Below, piece after piece: positions 11,714-21,929 of a stretch of 51,520 nucleotides of DNA; positions within the stretch are counted from its first letter, which is position 1; each line of letters starts with the position of its first letter. Below the pieces are notes generated by a model, which did not search any database, was not told the origin of the DNA, and saw only the letters and a list, made by a program, of their open reading frames with translations. A program made the position numbers and the translations under genes. Source of the DNA: Dysgonamonadaceae bacterium (GTDB lineage Bacteria > Bacteroidota > Bacteroidia > Bacteroidales > Azobacteroidaceae). Location of the stretch: the NCBI GenBank assembly GCA_031256775.1, contig JAIRPX010000281.1, forward strand, positions 1-51,520. Reading direction: 5' to 3'.

Positions 11714-12205
11714 ATGTTGCGTAAAGCAGTTATTTCAGATGCAGGTTGTATTGTAAACATATACAACTATTATGTTGAAAATACGACAATTACCTTTCAT
11801 GAAGATAAAGTTTCCATAAATGAAATGGAACAAAAAATAGAAAATATCCTGAATAAAAATTATCCTTTTATTGTTTTGGAAGAAGACGGATATATTGCAG
11901 GATATGCCTTGCTGAATGACTGGCGACCGCATCATGCTTATAAAATAACTCTTGAAACAAGCATATACCTTGATCCCTGTTTTGTTGGGCGAGGATTAGG
12001 AATCGCTTTATATAAAGAACTCATAAATAATGCTAAAGATTTGGGTATTCATTCCCTGATAGGAGTTCTTTCCATTCCTAACGAAGCCAGCCGGAAAATT
12101 CATACTAAACTTGGATTCCAACTGGCAGGAATTATCAGGGAAGCGGGATTAAAATTCGGTCAACTGATTGATGTGGAATTTTGGCAGTTAATAATTAACT
12201 GTTAA
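11714..12205 (+). CDS. GNAT N-acetyltransferase (phosphinothricin/MnaT-like)
   Basis: Acetyl-CoA-dependent N-acetyltransferase of the PAT/MnaT-like subfamily, whose members acetylate phosphinothricin-like compounds or methionine derivatives; the true substrate is unknown. The fold is visible in order: MLRKAVISDAGCIVNIYNYY, then ITFHEDKVS, VLEEDGYIAGYALLNDWRP, the acetyl-CoA loop VGRGLGIALY (Q/RxxGxA-type, about residues 95-104) and NEASRKIHTKLGFQLAGIIR. A TTG three codons upstream (11705) overlaps the previous stop. The ATG at 11714 is preferred because homologues begin at MxRKA. It is the last gene of the unit, and sufS follows 45 bp later. Confidence 0.88.
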   Translation: MLRKAVISDAGCIVNIYNYYVENTTITFHEDKVSINEMEQKIENILNKNYPFIVLEEDGYIAGYALLNDWRPHHAYKITLETSIYLDPCFVGRGLGIALYKELINNAKDLGIHSLIGVLSIPNEASRKIHTKLGFQLAGIIREAGLKFGQLIDVEFWQLIINC

Positions 12206-12250
12206 AAGTTTTTCCGGTAAAGAGTTTACATAATTATTTAAGATAAATTC

Positions 12251-13480
12251 ATGAATAATATTTCATTAGATATAGAAAACATACGTAAAGACTTTCCCAT
12301 ATTAACGCAGGAAGTTTACGGTAAACCGCTGATTTACTTGGACAACGCTGCGACTACGCAAAAACCGCGCTGTGTGATTCAGAAAATGGAAGAAATTTAT
12401 TCGACCATCAATGCGAATATTCATCGTGGCGTACACAGGCTAAGCCAGTTAAGTACCGAATCGCATGAAGAGGCGCGCAAAACTGTACAAAACTATATTC
12501 ATGCCGCAAAACCGTCTGAAATTATTTTCACACGCGGAGCTACCGAATCTATCAATCTGGTAGCGAGCAGTTTTTGTCGTTCTCAATGTAAGGCTGGCGA
12601 TGAAATCATTCTGACAGCAATGGAACATCATGCGAATATTGTTCCCTGGCAAATACAACGCGATATTTATGGAATTGAAATAAAGGTAGTTCCTATTTCA
12701 GAATCAGGTGAAATTGATTTGAAAGATATAGAAGAACGCATTTCTTCAAAAACGAAATTTATTTCCGTAACCCATGTTTCCAATGTACTGGGAACTGTTA
12801 ATCCAATCGGAGAAATCATCCGATTAGCTCACAGCTACAATATTCCCGTTCTAATTGACGCCGCTCAGTCTATACAACATATTCCATTAAATACTAAAGA
12901 ATTAGACTGTGATTTTTTAGTTTTTTCATCGCATAAAATGTATGGACCCAACGGCTTAGGCGTTTTATACGGGAAAGAATCCTGGCTGGACAAACTGCCG
13001 CCATATCAAGGTGGCGGAGAGATGATTGCTCGTGTTTCATTTGATAAGACTACGTTTAACGAGCTGCCATTCAAATTTGAAGCCGGTACTCCTGATTATG
13101 TAGGCTCGGCGGCGCTGGCTGAGGCTATTCGTTATATCGAAAAAATTGGACTTGAAAACATCCGGCAATATGAAACCGTACTGTTTAATTATGCAAAAGA
13201 AAAACTTTCACAAATTGAAAACATCAGATTTATTGGTTCGCCAACACTTGGTAGCTGTTCGGTTATTTCGTTTCTTGTGGGCAATATTCATCCTTATGAT
13301 ATGGGAATGTTGCTCGACAAACTGGGAATTGCTGTGCGAACAGGGCATCATTGTGCGCAACCGCTAATGGATGCTCTTGGCATTGAAGGAACTTTGCGCG
13401 CGTCGTTTGCATTTTATAATACAAAATCAGAAATTAACGCTCTAATTAGTGGCATTGAGCGTGTGACACGGATATTTTGA
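12251..13480 (+). CDS. sufS: SufS-type cysteine desulfurase
   Basis: PLP-dependent class V enzyme that releases sulfur from cysteine for Fe-S cluster assembly. Visible signatures are YLDNAATTQKP near the N-terminus, TRGATESINLV (PLP phosphate), EHHANIVPWQ, the PLP Lys in FSSHKMYGPNGLG (about residue 229), and the catalytic loop RTGHHCAQPLM with its Cys near residue 364, which places it in the SufS (group II) branch. The 409-residue length is standard. Unusually for a suf gene, no sufB, sufC, sufD, sufE or sufU neighbour is present on either side. The upstream gene is a GNAT, and an independent transcription unit follows. No clear promoter box was found in the 45-bp gap. Confidence 0.95.
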   Translation: MNNISLDIENIRKDFPILTQEVYGKPLIYLDNAATTQKPRCVIQKMEEIYSTINANIHRGVHRLSQLSTESHEEARKTVQNYIHAAKPSEIIFTRGATESINLVASSFCRSQCKAGDEIILTAMEHHANIVPWQIQRDIYGIEIKVVPISESGEIDLKDIEERISSKTKFISVTHVSNVLGTVNPIGEIIRLAHSYNIPVLIDAAQSIQHIPLNTKELDCDFLVFSSHKMYGPNGLGVLYGKESWLDKLPPYQGGGEMIARVSFDKTTFNELPFKFEAGTPDYVGSAALAEAIRYIEKIGLENIRQYETVLFNYAKEKLSQIENIRFIGSPTLGSCSVISFLVGNIHPYDMGMLLDKLGIAVRTGHHCAQPLMDALGIEGTLRASFAFYNTKSEINALISGIERVTRIF

Positions 13481-13500
13481 GATGGATTTTGCCATTGATA

Positions 13501-13531
13501 TTCGTATATTTGCTTTTTTATATTAACTTTG
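13501..13531 (+). promoter_or_regulatory. Promoter upstream of the DUF4105-secA unit
   Basis: The -7 box TAACTTTG is at 13524-13531. TTCG at 13501-13504 lies 19 bp upstream as a weak -33 element. The ATG is 21 bp after the -7 box. Confidence 0.6.
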
Positions 13532-13552
13532 CGGACAAATAATGACTGCTGA

Positions 13553-14740
13553 ATGAAATATTTTTTAGTAATTTTTCTGTTATTCAATATTTTCTTTGCA
13601 AAAGCTCAGACAAATTATGACAATTTGCAGGTGAGTTTGCTGACTGTTGCGCCACGTTCAAGCGAAATATATACCATCTACGGACATACGGCGCTCTATC
13701 TGTATGATCCTGTGTTGAAAATAGATACAGTATTAAACTGGGGTACGTTCAACACCGATATTCCGTATTTTCTGTTCCGCTTTATCGCCGGAGAAACTGA
13801 TTATTTTTTATCGGCGTCTTCCGGTTATGTCTTTTATTATCTTTATACAAAAGAAAATGTTACCGTAACCAAGCAGGTTTTAAATATTCCCAACGAAAAA
13901 AAAGAGGCGTTATATAATATGCTGATGTATAACCTTGCGCCTGAAAATTGCGAATACCGCTATAATTTTCTTTTTGACAACTGCACTACCCGTCCCCGCA
14001 ATATCATTGAACAGTTTTGTGGAGGGAAACTGCTGTATCCCGAACAGGCAAAAAAGCCTACATTCAGAGATTTAATACATTCCTGCACAAAATTTTATCC
14101 GTGGATGTCCTTTGGTATCGACCTGATCATTGGCAGTGGCGCCGATTCATTACTGTCATTTCGTCAGGAATTGTTTTTGCCTGAAAATCTGATGCGCGCA
14201 CTGGATCGTGCAACAGTAATTTCCGATAACGGAACAAAATATCCGGTCGTTACATCTTCGGAAATAATTATCCATTCATCCATTGATGAAATTTCCGAGC
14301 CTGAATATCCAAATTCTCCTTTTGTAACAGGAATTGTTATTTTACTGATATATTTAGTTTTAGCAGTTACGAAAGATGCAGGGAAGCTGATATGCAGGAT
14401 TCCTTTTGCCTTTTTGTTTCTGACGGCAGGGTTGGCAGGATGCTTAATTGCATTTCTATCCTTTATTTCGTACCATCCTTGTACACAATATAATTGGAAT
14501 ATTGTTTGGTTGCATCCGTTTCATTTCTTAGGATTTGCCGGATTCTTTTTCAAAAAATCTTATTTTCTTATTCGCTGGTATCATTGGATTAATTTAGCAC
14601 TTTTGTTGGTTCTATTGTTGGCTTGGTTTTTGATACCTCAACAATTAAATCCGGCTAATGTCCCATACATGCTGTGTTTGGGCGTGGTTTCAGCAAAACA
14701 GGTAATTAAAAGTAAAAAATGGATAAATATAGGAAAATAG
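13553..14740 (+). CDS. DUF4105 (Lnb N-terminal periplasmic domain) membrane protein
   Basis: A signal peptide (MKYFLVIFLLFNIFFAKAQ) is followed by a periplasmic DUF4105 domain (about residues 22-250), with YTIYGHTALYLY and the Cys/Asn-rich FDNCTTRPRNIIEQFCGGK. The His and Cys placement recalls papain-like Lnb/NlpC folds, so a peptidase-like or lipoprotein-modifying activity is possible but unproven. Four hydrophobic spans occupy about residues 262-390. The related Lnb proteins transfer or cleave acyl groups on lipoproteins in Gram-positives; extending that here is inference only. The 3' end overlaps the next gene by 22 bp, which indicates co-translation with the PafA-like protein. Confidence 0.85.
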   Translation: MKYFLVIFLLFNIFFAKAQTNYDNLQVSLLTVAPRSSEIYTIYGHTALYLYDPVLKIDTVLNWGTFNTDIPYFLFRFIAGETDYFLSASSGYVFYYLYTKENVTVTKQVLNIPNEKKEALYNMLMYNLAPENCEYRYNFLFDNCTTRPRNIIEQFCGGKLLYPEQAKKPTFRDLIHSCTKFYPWMSFGIDLIIGSGADSLLSFRQELFLPENLMRALDRATVISDNGTKYPVVTSSEIIIHSSIDEISEPEYPNSPFVTGIVILLIYLVLAVTKDAGKLICRIPFAFLFLTAGLAGCLIAFLSFISYHPCTQYNWNIVWLHPFHFLGFAGFFFKKSYFLIRWYHWINLALLLVLLLAWFLIPQQLNPANVPYMLCLGVVSAKQVIKSKKWINIGK

Positions 14741-16323
14741 AAAAATCTCGTTCACTCGTCTACTCGTTCACTTGTTTACTCATCTACTCAATCCCGATGC
14801 AGGCACAGCCGGTAATCGAAACACCACGACTTGTCGTCAGCATAGTCGTTGACCAGCTAAGGGGTGATTATTTACAGTATTTCAGTTCCGTATATGGCGA
14901 AAAAGGATTCAAACGTTTGATGAACGATGGTTTGAACTACCACAATGTTGAGTTCGGATTTCCTAACCTTAACGAAGCCAGCTCAATAGCAACTGTTTAT
15001 ACAGGAACTTATCCTTTCTCTCATGGAATATGCGCCAGCGAAAAATTCGATGTCGAACATAACCGGGCAGAATCAATTGTTGCAGATAATAATTATCTTG
15101 GGAATTACACTTCCGACAATTTTTCGCCTTTATCCCTGTTGAGTTCCACACTTGGCGACGAGCTTAAAATTGCTACCGGAGGAAATGCTGCTGTTTTTTC
15201 CGTAGCCCCTGAAGCAGAAGAAGCTATACTTTCGGCAGGAAGATACGCCAATGCCGCTTTCTGGTTAGACAATTACAACGGCAAATGGGCTACAACTACA
15301 TATTACAAGGACATTCCATGGTATATAGAGCGATTTAATGCCACAGAAGCTGTCGGCAATTTCACTGAAAAAACCTGGTCTCAGGCATATTCACATTATA
15401 TTGGTTTTCCATATTATTCCAAAACGGGAAGTTTTTTCACCTATCGTTTCGGTAAATCCGAAAAAGACCGTTACATTAAAATCAAACAAACGCCGCTTAT
15501 CAATGCCGACGTCACCGCTCTTGCCGGTAAATTTCTGGAACATGGCGATTTTAACAATCGAAACTGCCCCAATCTGCTTATGCTTACATATTATCTCGGC
15601 AATTATAAATTTGGCGACAACATTAACGAATTTGGCTATGAATTGCAGGACGCTTATTATTGCTTGGATAAAGAACTTGAAAAACTGTTTGATATTATTG
15701 ATAAAAAAGTGGGGATGCGCAATGTGCTTGTTATGTTAACTTCCACAGGTTATTACGATTACAACACGCGATTTCCCAATGGATACGAGCCATTAGGCAT
15801 ATTTTACCCGAATCGCTGTACTGCTTTGCTAAATATGTATTTAGCAGCAACTTACGGACAGGGGAACTGGGTGGAAGGCTATTTCAATAATCAGATTTAT
15901 TTAAATAGAAAATTAATTGAAAATAAACAGCTTAACCAGAAAGATTTTATTTCAAGTGCCGCCGAATTTGTAGCTCAATTTAGCGGCATACAGGATGTTA
16001 CTACTTTAGGACAGTGGCTGGTAGACGACGCCGGTCGCTCTGCCGCATTTCGTCGCGGTATGAATAAAAAATACAGCGGCGATCTGTTCATCGAATTACA
16101 GCCCGGATGGATTACGGCTACCGACGCCAATTCAAAGAACGGGCAAAAATATGAACGCAGTACGGCTATTTTGTGTCCTTTGTTTTTTTTAGGAGAACAT
16201 ATAAAAAAGGAACATGTGTATCGAAAAGTAAAAGCGACGGAAATTGCGCCCACGCTATCGTTTATTTTAAGGATTCCACCTCCTAATGCAGCCAAAGATA
16301 TGCCTTTACAGGAATTTTATTAA
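14719..16323 (+). CDS. PafA/alkaline-phosphatase-superfamily protein lacking catalytic residues
   Basis: Secreted 534-residue protein that aligns along its length with PafA-type phosphatases: VVDQLRGDYLQYF, the YTGTYPFSHGI segment, AGRYANAAFWLD, LQDAYYCLDKEL, NNQIYLNRKLIE, and ATEIAPTLS near the end. Nearly all catalytic positions differ. The nucleophile motif TGPGHAS reads EASSIAT. The DxxGH metal motif reads YKFGDN. TADHG reads TSTGYY. The late HG ligand stretch has no histidine. Only the Asp in VVDQ remains. I infer a pseudo-enzyme with a structural or binding role. The signal peptide ends near MQAQ. It overlaps the DUF4105 gene by 22 bp and lies 54 bp before secA. Confidence 0.82.
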   Translation: MDKYRKIEKSRSLVYSFTCLLIYSIPMQAQPVIETPRLVVSIVVDQLRGDYLQYFSSVYGEKGFKRLMNDGLNYHNVEFGFPNLNEASSIATVYTGTYPFSHGICASEKFDVEHNRAESIVADNNYLGNYTSDNFSPLSLLSSTLGDELKIATGGNAAVFSVAPEAEEAILSAGRYANAAFWLDNYNGKWATTTYYKDIPWYIERFNATEAVGNFTEKTWSQAYSHYIGFPYYSKTGSFFTYRFGKSEKDRYIKIKQTPLINADVTALAGKFLEHGDFNNRNCPNLLMLTYYLGNYKFGDNINEFGYELQDAYYCLDKELEKLFDIIDKKVGMRNVLVMLTSTGYYDYNTRFPNGYEPLGIFYPNRCTALLNMYLAATYGQGNWVEGYFNNQIYLNRKLIENKQLNQKDFISSAAEFVAQFSGIQDVTTLGQWLVDDAGRSAAFRRGMNKKYSGDLFIELQPGWITATDANSKNGQKYERSTAILCPLFFLGEHIKKEHVYRKVKATEIAPTLSFILRIPPPNAAKDMPLQEFY

Positions 16324-16377
16324 TAAAAGCGAGATTAGAAACAAAAATATAAATGAAAAAATAAAATATATATAATT

Positions 16378-19300
16378 ATGGGTTTTAACGAGATTTTATC
16401 AAAATTATTTGGGAATAAATCCCAGAGGGATTTAAGGGAAATAGATCCTTACGTAAAAAAAGTACAGGCTGTTTATCCTGAAATCGAACAGTTGTCTAAC
16501 GACGAATTGCGCCAAAAAACGCAGACAATCATGCAAAAAATACATGACGCAGTTGAAGAAGATACAAAAAAGATTGACGAATTGAAAGCAAGTATCGAAA
16601 GTCTTGAACTGGAAGAAAGAGAAAAGGTTTGGGCTGAAATTGACAAAATAGAAAAGGGCATCCGCGAAAAACAGGAGAAAATTTTAGACGAAGTTCTGCC
16701 TGAAGTGTTTGCTATTGTAAAAGACACCGCCCGCCGTTTCAAGGAAAATGAAAAAATCATCGTAACGGCTACCGATTTCGATAGAAAACTGGCTGTTACT
16801 CATGATTTTGTTTCCATCGACGGAAATAATGCCGTTTATTTAAACAAATGGAAAGCAGGTGGCAACGAAATAACTTGGGATATGGTACATTACGACGTTC
16901 AGCTCTTTGGCGGAACAGTACTTCACAACCCTAATCCCAAAAAATATGAAAAAGATACGGAAGATCCCAAACTAAGTAAACGGGTGCGCGGATATATTGC
17001 AGAAATGGCTACGGGAGAAGGAAAAACATTGGTAGCTACTCTTCCCGTTTTTCTTAATGCACTGACTCACAGGGGAGTTCATGTCGTTACCGTTAACGAC
17101 TATCTGGCTAAACGCGACTCAGAATGGATGGGACCTCTATACATGTTTCACGGTTTATCCGTTGACTGTATTGACAAGCATCAGCCCAATTCCGACGCTC
17201 GCCGCAAAGCTTATGAAGCCGATATTACTTTTGGCACAAATAATGAATTTGGTTTCGATTATCTGCGCGATAATATGGCAATTAATCCGAAAGATTTAGT
17301 ACAGCGCGAACATAATTACGCCATCGTTGACGAAGTTGACTCTGTTTTAATCGACGACGCCCGCACGCCCCTGATCATTTCAGGTCCTGTACCAAAAGGC
17401 GAAGATCAGCTGTATGAGGAATATCGCAGCCGCGTAGAGCATCTGGTCAGCGTTCAGAAAACACTTACCAACAAACTGTTGTCGGATGCGCGACAAAAAA
17501 TAGCATCTACTAATCAGGATGACCAGAAAGAAGGATTTGTCCTTCTGTTCCGCTCTTTTAAGGGAATGCCTAAAAACAAAGCTCTTATTAAGTTTCTAAG
17601 CGAACAGGGAATAAAAGCCAATATGCTTAAAACGGAAGAATATTATATGCAGCAGCAAAACAGGGAAATGCATATTATTACCGATCCCCTCTATTTCGTT
17701 ATTGATGAAAAAAATCATTCTATTGAACTTACCGACAAAGGGATAGATCTTCTTACAGGAAATTCCGACGACCCCCAATTCTTTGTCCTTCCGGATATTG
17801 GAATACAGATTGCCGAAATTGAAAATGCAGGAGGAAGCGATGAAGAAAAACAGGTTAAAAAAGACGAACTGCTGCAAAACTATGCCGTTAAATCAGAAAG
17901 GGTTCACACTATCAACCAGTTGCTGAAAGCTTACTGTCTCTTTGAAAAAGACGACGAATATGTAGTTATCGACAACAAGGTGAAGATTGTGGACGAACAA
18001 ACCGGACGTATTATGGAAGGTCGCCGGTATTCCGACGGATTGCACCAGGCTATTGAGGCTAAAGAGCGCGTACAGGTGGAAGCTGCCACACAAACTTTTG
18101 CAACAATCACCTTGCAAAACTATTTCCGCATGTATCATAAACTTGCGGGAATGACAGGAACGGCGGAAACAGAAGCTGGCGAATTTTGGAATATCTACAA
18201 ATTAGACGTAGTGGTGATCCCAACCAACCGACCAATCGACCGTCGCGATATGAACGACCGCATCTACAAAACAGCCCGCGAGAAATACGCGGCAGTAATC
18301 AACGAAATTGTTGCACTGCGCGATCAGGGGCGTCCGGTTCTGGTAGGTACAACTTCCGTTGAAATATCTGAACTTCTAAGCAGAATGCTTACAATGCGTA
18401 AAATATCTCATAATGTATTGAATGCCAAACTGCACCAGAAAGAAGCCGAAATTGTGGCGCAGGCGGGACAGACAGGAACCGTAACTATTGCAACAAACAT
18501 GGCTGGACGTGGAACCGACATCAAACTCTCGCCGGAAGTGCGGGCAGCTGGCGGTCTGGCTATCGTTGGTACGGCAAGACACGAATCGCGTCGTGTTGAC
18601 CGCCAGTTGAGAGGACGATCCGGACGACAGGGAGATCCTGGATCTTCAGTGTTTTTTGTTTCGCTCGAAGACGAACTGATGCGTTTGAACGCTTCGGAAC
18701 GTATAGCAGGCATGATGGACAGATTTGGGTTCAAAGAAGGCGACGTTCTGGAACACAGCATGTTGAACAAAGCGGTAGAACGCGCTCAAAAAAAGGTGGA
18801 AGAAAATAATTTCGGCATCCGGAAACATTTGCTGGAATACGACGACGTGATGAACTCGCAGCGCGAAGTAATCTATACGCGCCGCCGCCATGCTTTGATG
18901 GGAGAAAGAATCGGTTTGGACGTCCTGAACATGCTTTATGACACATCCGGCGCTATTGCCGAACAGTTTGTCGAAACGAATGATTATGAAGGACTGAAAT
19001 TTGAACTGTTTAAAACAATGGCGCTGGAAGTACCTTTTACTGAGGATGCAATAAAAGGCATGAAGCCTGAAACCATTACGGAAACAATTTTCGAAGCTTC
19101 ATTAGACAGTTTCAAACGAAAAACCGACAGAATGGCGCAAATAGCTCAGCCTGTTATAAAAAGAGTATATGAAGAACAGGGCGACAGATATGAAAATATT
19201 GTTATTCCGGTAACGGACGGGAAACGGATGTATAACATCGTATGCAACCTGAAAGAAGCCTACAATTCTGATTCAAAAGGAATTGTGAAATCGTTTGAAA

Positions 19301-19746
19301 AAGCGATTCTGCTTCATTCCATCGACGAATCATGGAAAGAGCATCTGAGGGAAATGGACGATTTGAGACATTCTGTTCAAAACGCAAGTTACGAAAATAA
19401 AGATCCTTTGCTGATTTACAAACTGGAATCTTTCGATCTTTTCAAAAAAATGGTAGATGAAATGAACCGCAAAGCCGTCGCCGTCCTGATGCGCGGGCAA
19501 ATTCCCGTACAGGAACCGGAACAGGTTCGCCAGGCTACGCCGGAAAGAAAGACCGATTTCAGCAAATACCGTACACGGAAAGACGAGATTTCCGAAAGCC
19601 GCAGGGTGCAGGGAGAAGTTGCCGGACGCGACACCCGCGAACAGCAAAAAACCGCTCCTATTCGTGCCGAAAAAACTGTTGGGCGAAACGACGCATGTCC
19701 TTGCGGTAGTGGGAAAAAATATAAAAACTGTTGCGGCAGAATATAA
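16378..19746 (+). CDS. secA: Preprotein translocase ATPase SecA
   Basis: Motor of Sec-dependent export. Walker A-type motif [45 protein letters not shown] (DEAD-like motif plus preprotein-binding entry), [20 protein letters not shown], and the helicase arginine motif in [15 protein letters not shown] are all present. The C-terminal SEC-C zinc motif is [13 protein letters not shown]. The length of 1122 is longer than Escherichia coli SecA (901) and typical for Bacteroidota, which carry insertions around the N-terminal and preprotein-binding regions (for example about residues 50-105 and 355-520). A DUF4294 gene begins 4 bp after its stop. Confidence 0.98.
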   Translation: MGFNEILSKLFGNKSQRDLREIDPYVKKVQAVYPEIEQLSNDELRQKTQTIMQKIHDAVEEDTKKIDELKASIESLELEEREKVWAEIDKIEKGIREKQEKILDEVLPEVFAIVKDTARRFKENEKIIVTATDFDRKLAVTHDFVSIDGNNAVYLNKWKAGGNEITWDMVHYDVQLFGGTVLHNPNPKKYEKDTEDPKLSKRVRGYIAEMATGEGKTLVATLPVFLNALTHRGVHVVTVNDYLAKRDSEWMGPLYMFHGLSVDCIDKHQPNSDARRKAYEADITFGTNNEFGFDYLRDNMAINPKDLVQREHNYAIVDEVDSVLIDDARTPLIISGPVPKGEDQLYEEYRSRVEHLVSVQKTLTNKLLSDARQKIASTNQDDQKEGFVLLFRSFKGMPKNKALIKFLSEQGIKANMLKTEEYYMQQQNREMHIITDPLYFVIDEKNHSIELTDKGIDLLTGNSDDPQFFVLPDIGIQIAEIENAGGSDEEKQVKKDELLQNYAVKSERVHTINQLLKAYCLFEKDDEYVVIDNKVKIVDEQTGRIMEGRRYSDGLHQAIEAKERVQVEAATQTFATITLQNYFRMYHKLAGMTGTAETEAGEFWNIYKLDVVVIPTNRPIDRRDMNDRIYKTAREKYAAVINEIVALRDQGRPVLVGTTSVEISELLSRMLTMRKISHNVLNAKLHQKEAEIVAQAGQTGTVTIATNMAGRGTDIKLSPEVRAAGGLAIVGTARHESRRVDRQLRGRSGRQGDPGSSVFFVSLEDELMRLNASERIAGMMDRFGFKEGDVLEHSMLNKAVERAQKKVEENNFGIRKHLLEYDDVMNSQREVIYTRRRHALMGERIGLDVLNMLYDTSGAIAEQFVETNDYEGLKFELFKTMALEVPFTEDAIKGMKPETITETIFEASLDSFKRKTDRMAQIAQPVIKRVYEEQGDRYENIVIPVTDGKRMYNIVCNLKEAYNSDSKGIVKSFEKAILLHSIDESWKEHLREMDDLRHSVQNASYENKDPLLIYKLESFDLFKKMVDEMNRKAVAVLMRGQIPVQEPEQVRQATPERKTDFSKYRTRKDEISESRRVQGEVAGRDTREQQKTAPIRAEKTVGRNDACPCGSGKKYKNCCGRI

Positions 19747-19750
19747 ACAG

Positions 19751-20344
19751 ATGAAAATTCTGCAGTTTTTGTTTTTGATGTTTATCCTGTTACAGGTAAT
19801 AAACGTTCATGCGCAAAACGGCGACTATAAGGAAAACATACCTCCGTTTATACTTGAAAACGGAGATACTGTTAAAACGCTGGTTTTGAACGATATTTAT
19901 TTTTATCCAAATCAGATATTCGGTAATCAGGAAAATGATGCAAAATACAAAAAACTCGTTAGGGATGTAAAAAAAACTTTACCATACGCCAAACTTATTT
20001 ACGCAACTCTCATTGAAACGTATGAATATATGATGACTTTGCCCGATGACAAGGCGCGGGAAGAGCATCTCAAACTGATGGAGAAAGAATTGTTTGCAGA
20101 ATATAAACCGGCACTTAAAAAGTTAACCCTTTCGCAGGGAAAACTGTTAATTAAACTTATCGACAGGGAATGTAATCAGACTTCATACAACTTGTTGAAA
20201 GCTTTCTTAGGACCATTCAGAGCCGGTTTCTGGAACTTTTTTGCTGGAATGTTTGGCGCCAGCCTGAAATCAAGCTGGGATCCGGAGGGAAAAGATGCGG
20301 CAACAGAAAGAGTTATTGAATTAGTAGAAATGGGGGTACTGTAA
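19751..20344 (+). CDS. DUF4294 family secreted protein
   Basis: A 197-residue exported protein with signal peptide MKILQFLFLMFILLQVINVH cleaved after the AQ that follows. It belongs to DUF4294, restricted to Bacteroidota. Conserved-looking stretches are LNDIYFYPNQIF and the helical core KLVRDVKKTLPYAKLIYATL; LIDRECNQTSYNLLK and AGFWNFFAGMFG follow. An upstream in-frame extension to 19619 would run inside secA and place 44 residues before the signal peptide, so the ATG at 19751, 4 bp after the secA stop, is chosen. Function unknown. Its placement behind secA suggests an envelope or export role. It is the last gene before a repeat-filled convergent region. Confidence 0.85.
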   Translation: MKILQFLFLMFILLQVINVHAQNGDYKENIPPFILENGDTVKTLVLNDIYFYPNQIFGNQENDAKYKKLVRDVKKTLPYAKLIYATLIETYEYMMTLPDDKAREEHLKLMEKELFAEYKPALKKLTLSQGKLLIKLIDRECNQTSYNLLKAFLGPFRAGFWNFFAGMFGASLKSSWDPEGKDAATERVIELVEMGVL

Positions 20345-20470
20345 ATACGGCGCAGAAAACTAAAAACTATTTGCTGGCGCAACTTTCGTGTATCTTTTCG
20401 CTGACGCTGGTTTGTAACCCGTGCTTGTTTTATGCTATTATCCTCTGCACGGCATGGTTTTGTGCAACGT

Positions 20471-20557
20471 CATTGCGAAGGCGAAGCCTGAAGCAATCCA
20501 GTAATTAGTTTTCAGTTTTCAGTTTTCAGCTGGATTGCTTCGCTAACGCTCGCAATG
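20471..20557. repeat. Module A inverted pair (REP-like composite hairpin)
   Basis: CATTGCGA at 20471-20478 pairs with TCGCAATG at 20550-20557, and GAAGCAATCCAG at 20490-20501 pairs with CTGGATTGCTTC at 20530-20541. The loop is a TTAGTTTTCAGTTTTCAG tract. The same architecture occurs at 32134-32237 and 36506-36620. The surrounding part of 20345-20611 holds other repeat pieces: GCTGGCGC debris near 20375, and a stretch near 20446-20470 that resembles (in reverse) 32236-32260. Confidence 0.85.
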
Positions 20558-20611
20558 ATGAGAGGCGACGTACTTTCGCGCCAGCAAAGAAGCTAAGTCA
20601 CAAAAGGGATT

Positions 20612-20825
20612 ATCTGCAAAACCTTGTGTTTTGCGAGAAAGCAGCGTAGCTGCGACATCTTTTTTAACAGCAAATTAATTCATAAACATGAAATGAATAA
20701 AAATTAAGGTATCGCAGCTACGCTGCTCTGTTATATTCCGTACATCCTTTACCGTGCGCTTACGCACACGGCTACAAAGATACTGGCGCTACGCGCCTTC
20801 TCACAAAACACAAGGTTTTGCAGAT
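20612..20825. repeat. MITE-like element with 22-bp perfect terminal inverted repeats, containing module B
   Basis: Positions 20612-20633 and 20804-20825 are exact reverse complements over 22 bp, beginning ATCTGCAAAACC. Inside are GCAGCGTAGCTGC (20641-20653), its counterpart GCAGCTACGCTGC (20714-20726), the palindrome CCGTGCGCTTACGCACACGG (20752-20771) and GGCGCTACGCGCC (20785-20797). No ORF fits within it. No clear target-site duplication was seen at the ends. Confidence 0.75.
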
Positions 20826-20858
20826 GAGCCTTGAAAACTAAAAACTAAAAACTAATTC

Positions 20859-20991
20859 CTGGATTGCTTCACTAACGCTCGCAATGACGTTGTACAAAAT
20901 TAAACCGCATAAAATATAAGTCGCGTCAGCTAATTCATAATTCATAATTTATAATTATTTCTGGATTGCTTCGCTAACGCTCGCAATGACG
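20859..20991 (-). repeat. Two module A copies in direct orientation
   Basis: CTGGATTGCTTC...CGCAATGACG occurs at 20859-20889 and again at 20961-20991. Each is followed by GTTGTACAAA. Between them are AAATTAAACCGCATAAAATA, shared with 36617-36636, and an AATTCATAATTTATAATTAT tract. The gap 20345-21029 between convergent genes contains no credible gene. Confidence 0.85.
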
Positions 20992-21029
20992 TTGTACAAA
21001 TAAATTATGATAATTGAATAATTCATTTA

Positions 21030-21929
21030 TTAATCTGTGGTGTGATAGAAATCCAGCGGTTCTACATGTACGGTTGCAATAATTCCAAAATGCTTGCTAA
21101 TAAGCATTTCAATGTTGGTTGCAATTTTATGTCCTGTTTCTATGGTGAGATTTTTTTCAAGTTTAATATGTAATGTTAATTCCTTGTGAGTTACATAGTT
21201 ATGTATGTGGAAATGATGCAACTGCAAATCGTCGGGATAGATATTTTTTACTTTTCTTGTGATTTCATCAATTAATTTCGGATCGGCTTCTTCCCCCAGC
21301 AGTTTTGCTATTGTTTCTTTTACAATTTTATACGCGGCGTAAAGCAGCATAATGGAGATGATAAATCCAAGTAGGCTGTCGATCCACCAAAAATATTTGG
21401 CAAACCATATACCCGCTAATACCACGAGCGACGACAGAGCATCGCTACGATGATGCCACGCATCGGCTTTAATAGTGATATTTCCTGTTTTACGCGCGAT
21501 GCAGAAAGCATATTGCGCCAGTATTTCCTTGACAATTATAGACGTTATCGTAATCGCCACTGCAATTGTTCCAAAATGAACGGTTTCTTTGTGAGTGAAA
21601 TGGATGACTGATTCCTTGAAAAAATCCAAAGCAATGACAGCCAGAAAGAAAGCGATAAAAATTGATGCGATTTGTTCCCATCGTCCATGTCCGAATGGAT
21701 GTTCCTTATCGGGTTTTTTCGCCGAAAGTTTTACTGCAATTATTACAACTGCCGAACTGACCGAATCCGACAGCGTGTGCCATGCGTCGGCTGTCAGTGC
21801 AATTGAGCCTGTCAGGATGCCCGCCCACAGTTTCAGTACAAACAGCGCAGTATTGACGAATATCGAAACCAATCCTTCCGCATACCCCGCTTTTGTCTTG
21901 TTTACGGATGAAGTTTTATCATTATTCAT
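21030..21929 (-). CDS. Cation diffusion facilitator family transporter
   Basis: Inner-membrane efflux transporter exchanging divalent metal ions (Zn2+, Fe2+, Cd2+ or Mn2+) for protons. Six membrane spans lie within about residues 15-210. The metal site is formed by DAWHTLSD in TM2 and DAWHHRSD in TM5. His and Asp in both helices favour Zn2+-type specificity. A cytoplasmic C-terminal domain (about 210-299) contains the [11 protein letters not shown] histidine cluster typical of CDF regulatory domains. The length of 299 is standard. It is the last gene of a minus-strand unit and overlaps the end of smpB by 4 bp. No metal-responsive regulator lies nearby. Confidence 0.93.
   Translation of the reverse strand: MNNDKTSSVNKTKAGYAEGLVSIFVNTALFVLKLWAGILTGSIALTADAWHTLSDSVSSAVVIIAVKLSAKKPDKEHPFGHGRWEQIASIFIAFFLAVIALDFFKESVIHFTHKETVHFGTIAVAITITSIIVKEILAQYAFCIARKTGNITIKADAWHHRSDALSSLVVLAGIWFAKYFWWIDSLLGFIISIMLLYAAYKIVKETIAKLLGEEADPKLIDEITRKVKNIYPDDLQLHHFHIHNYVTHKELTLHIKLEKNLTIETGHKIATNIEMLISKHFGIIATVHVEPLDFYHTTD

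Noticed and set aside
19619-19750. Upstream extension of the DUF4294 gene
   Set aside because: It lies within secA in another frame and would put 44 residues before a complete signal peptide.
20612-20825. Insertion sequence with its own transposase
   Set aside because: The element is only 214 bp and has no frame long enough for a transposase. No IS gene is present anywhere in the window.
20345-21029. Possible CRISPR array in the repeat-rich gap
   Set aside because: The repeats are palindromic modules in mixed orientation and irregular spacing, with no uniform repeat-spacer alternation and no cas genes nearby.
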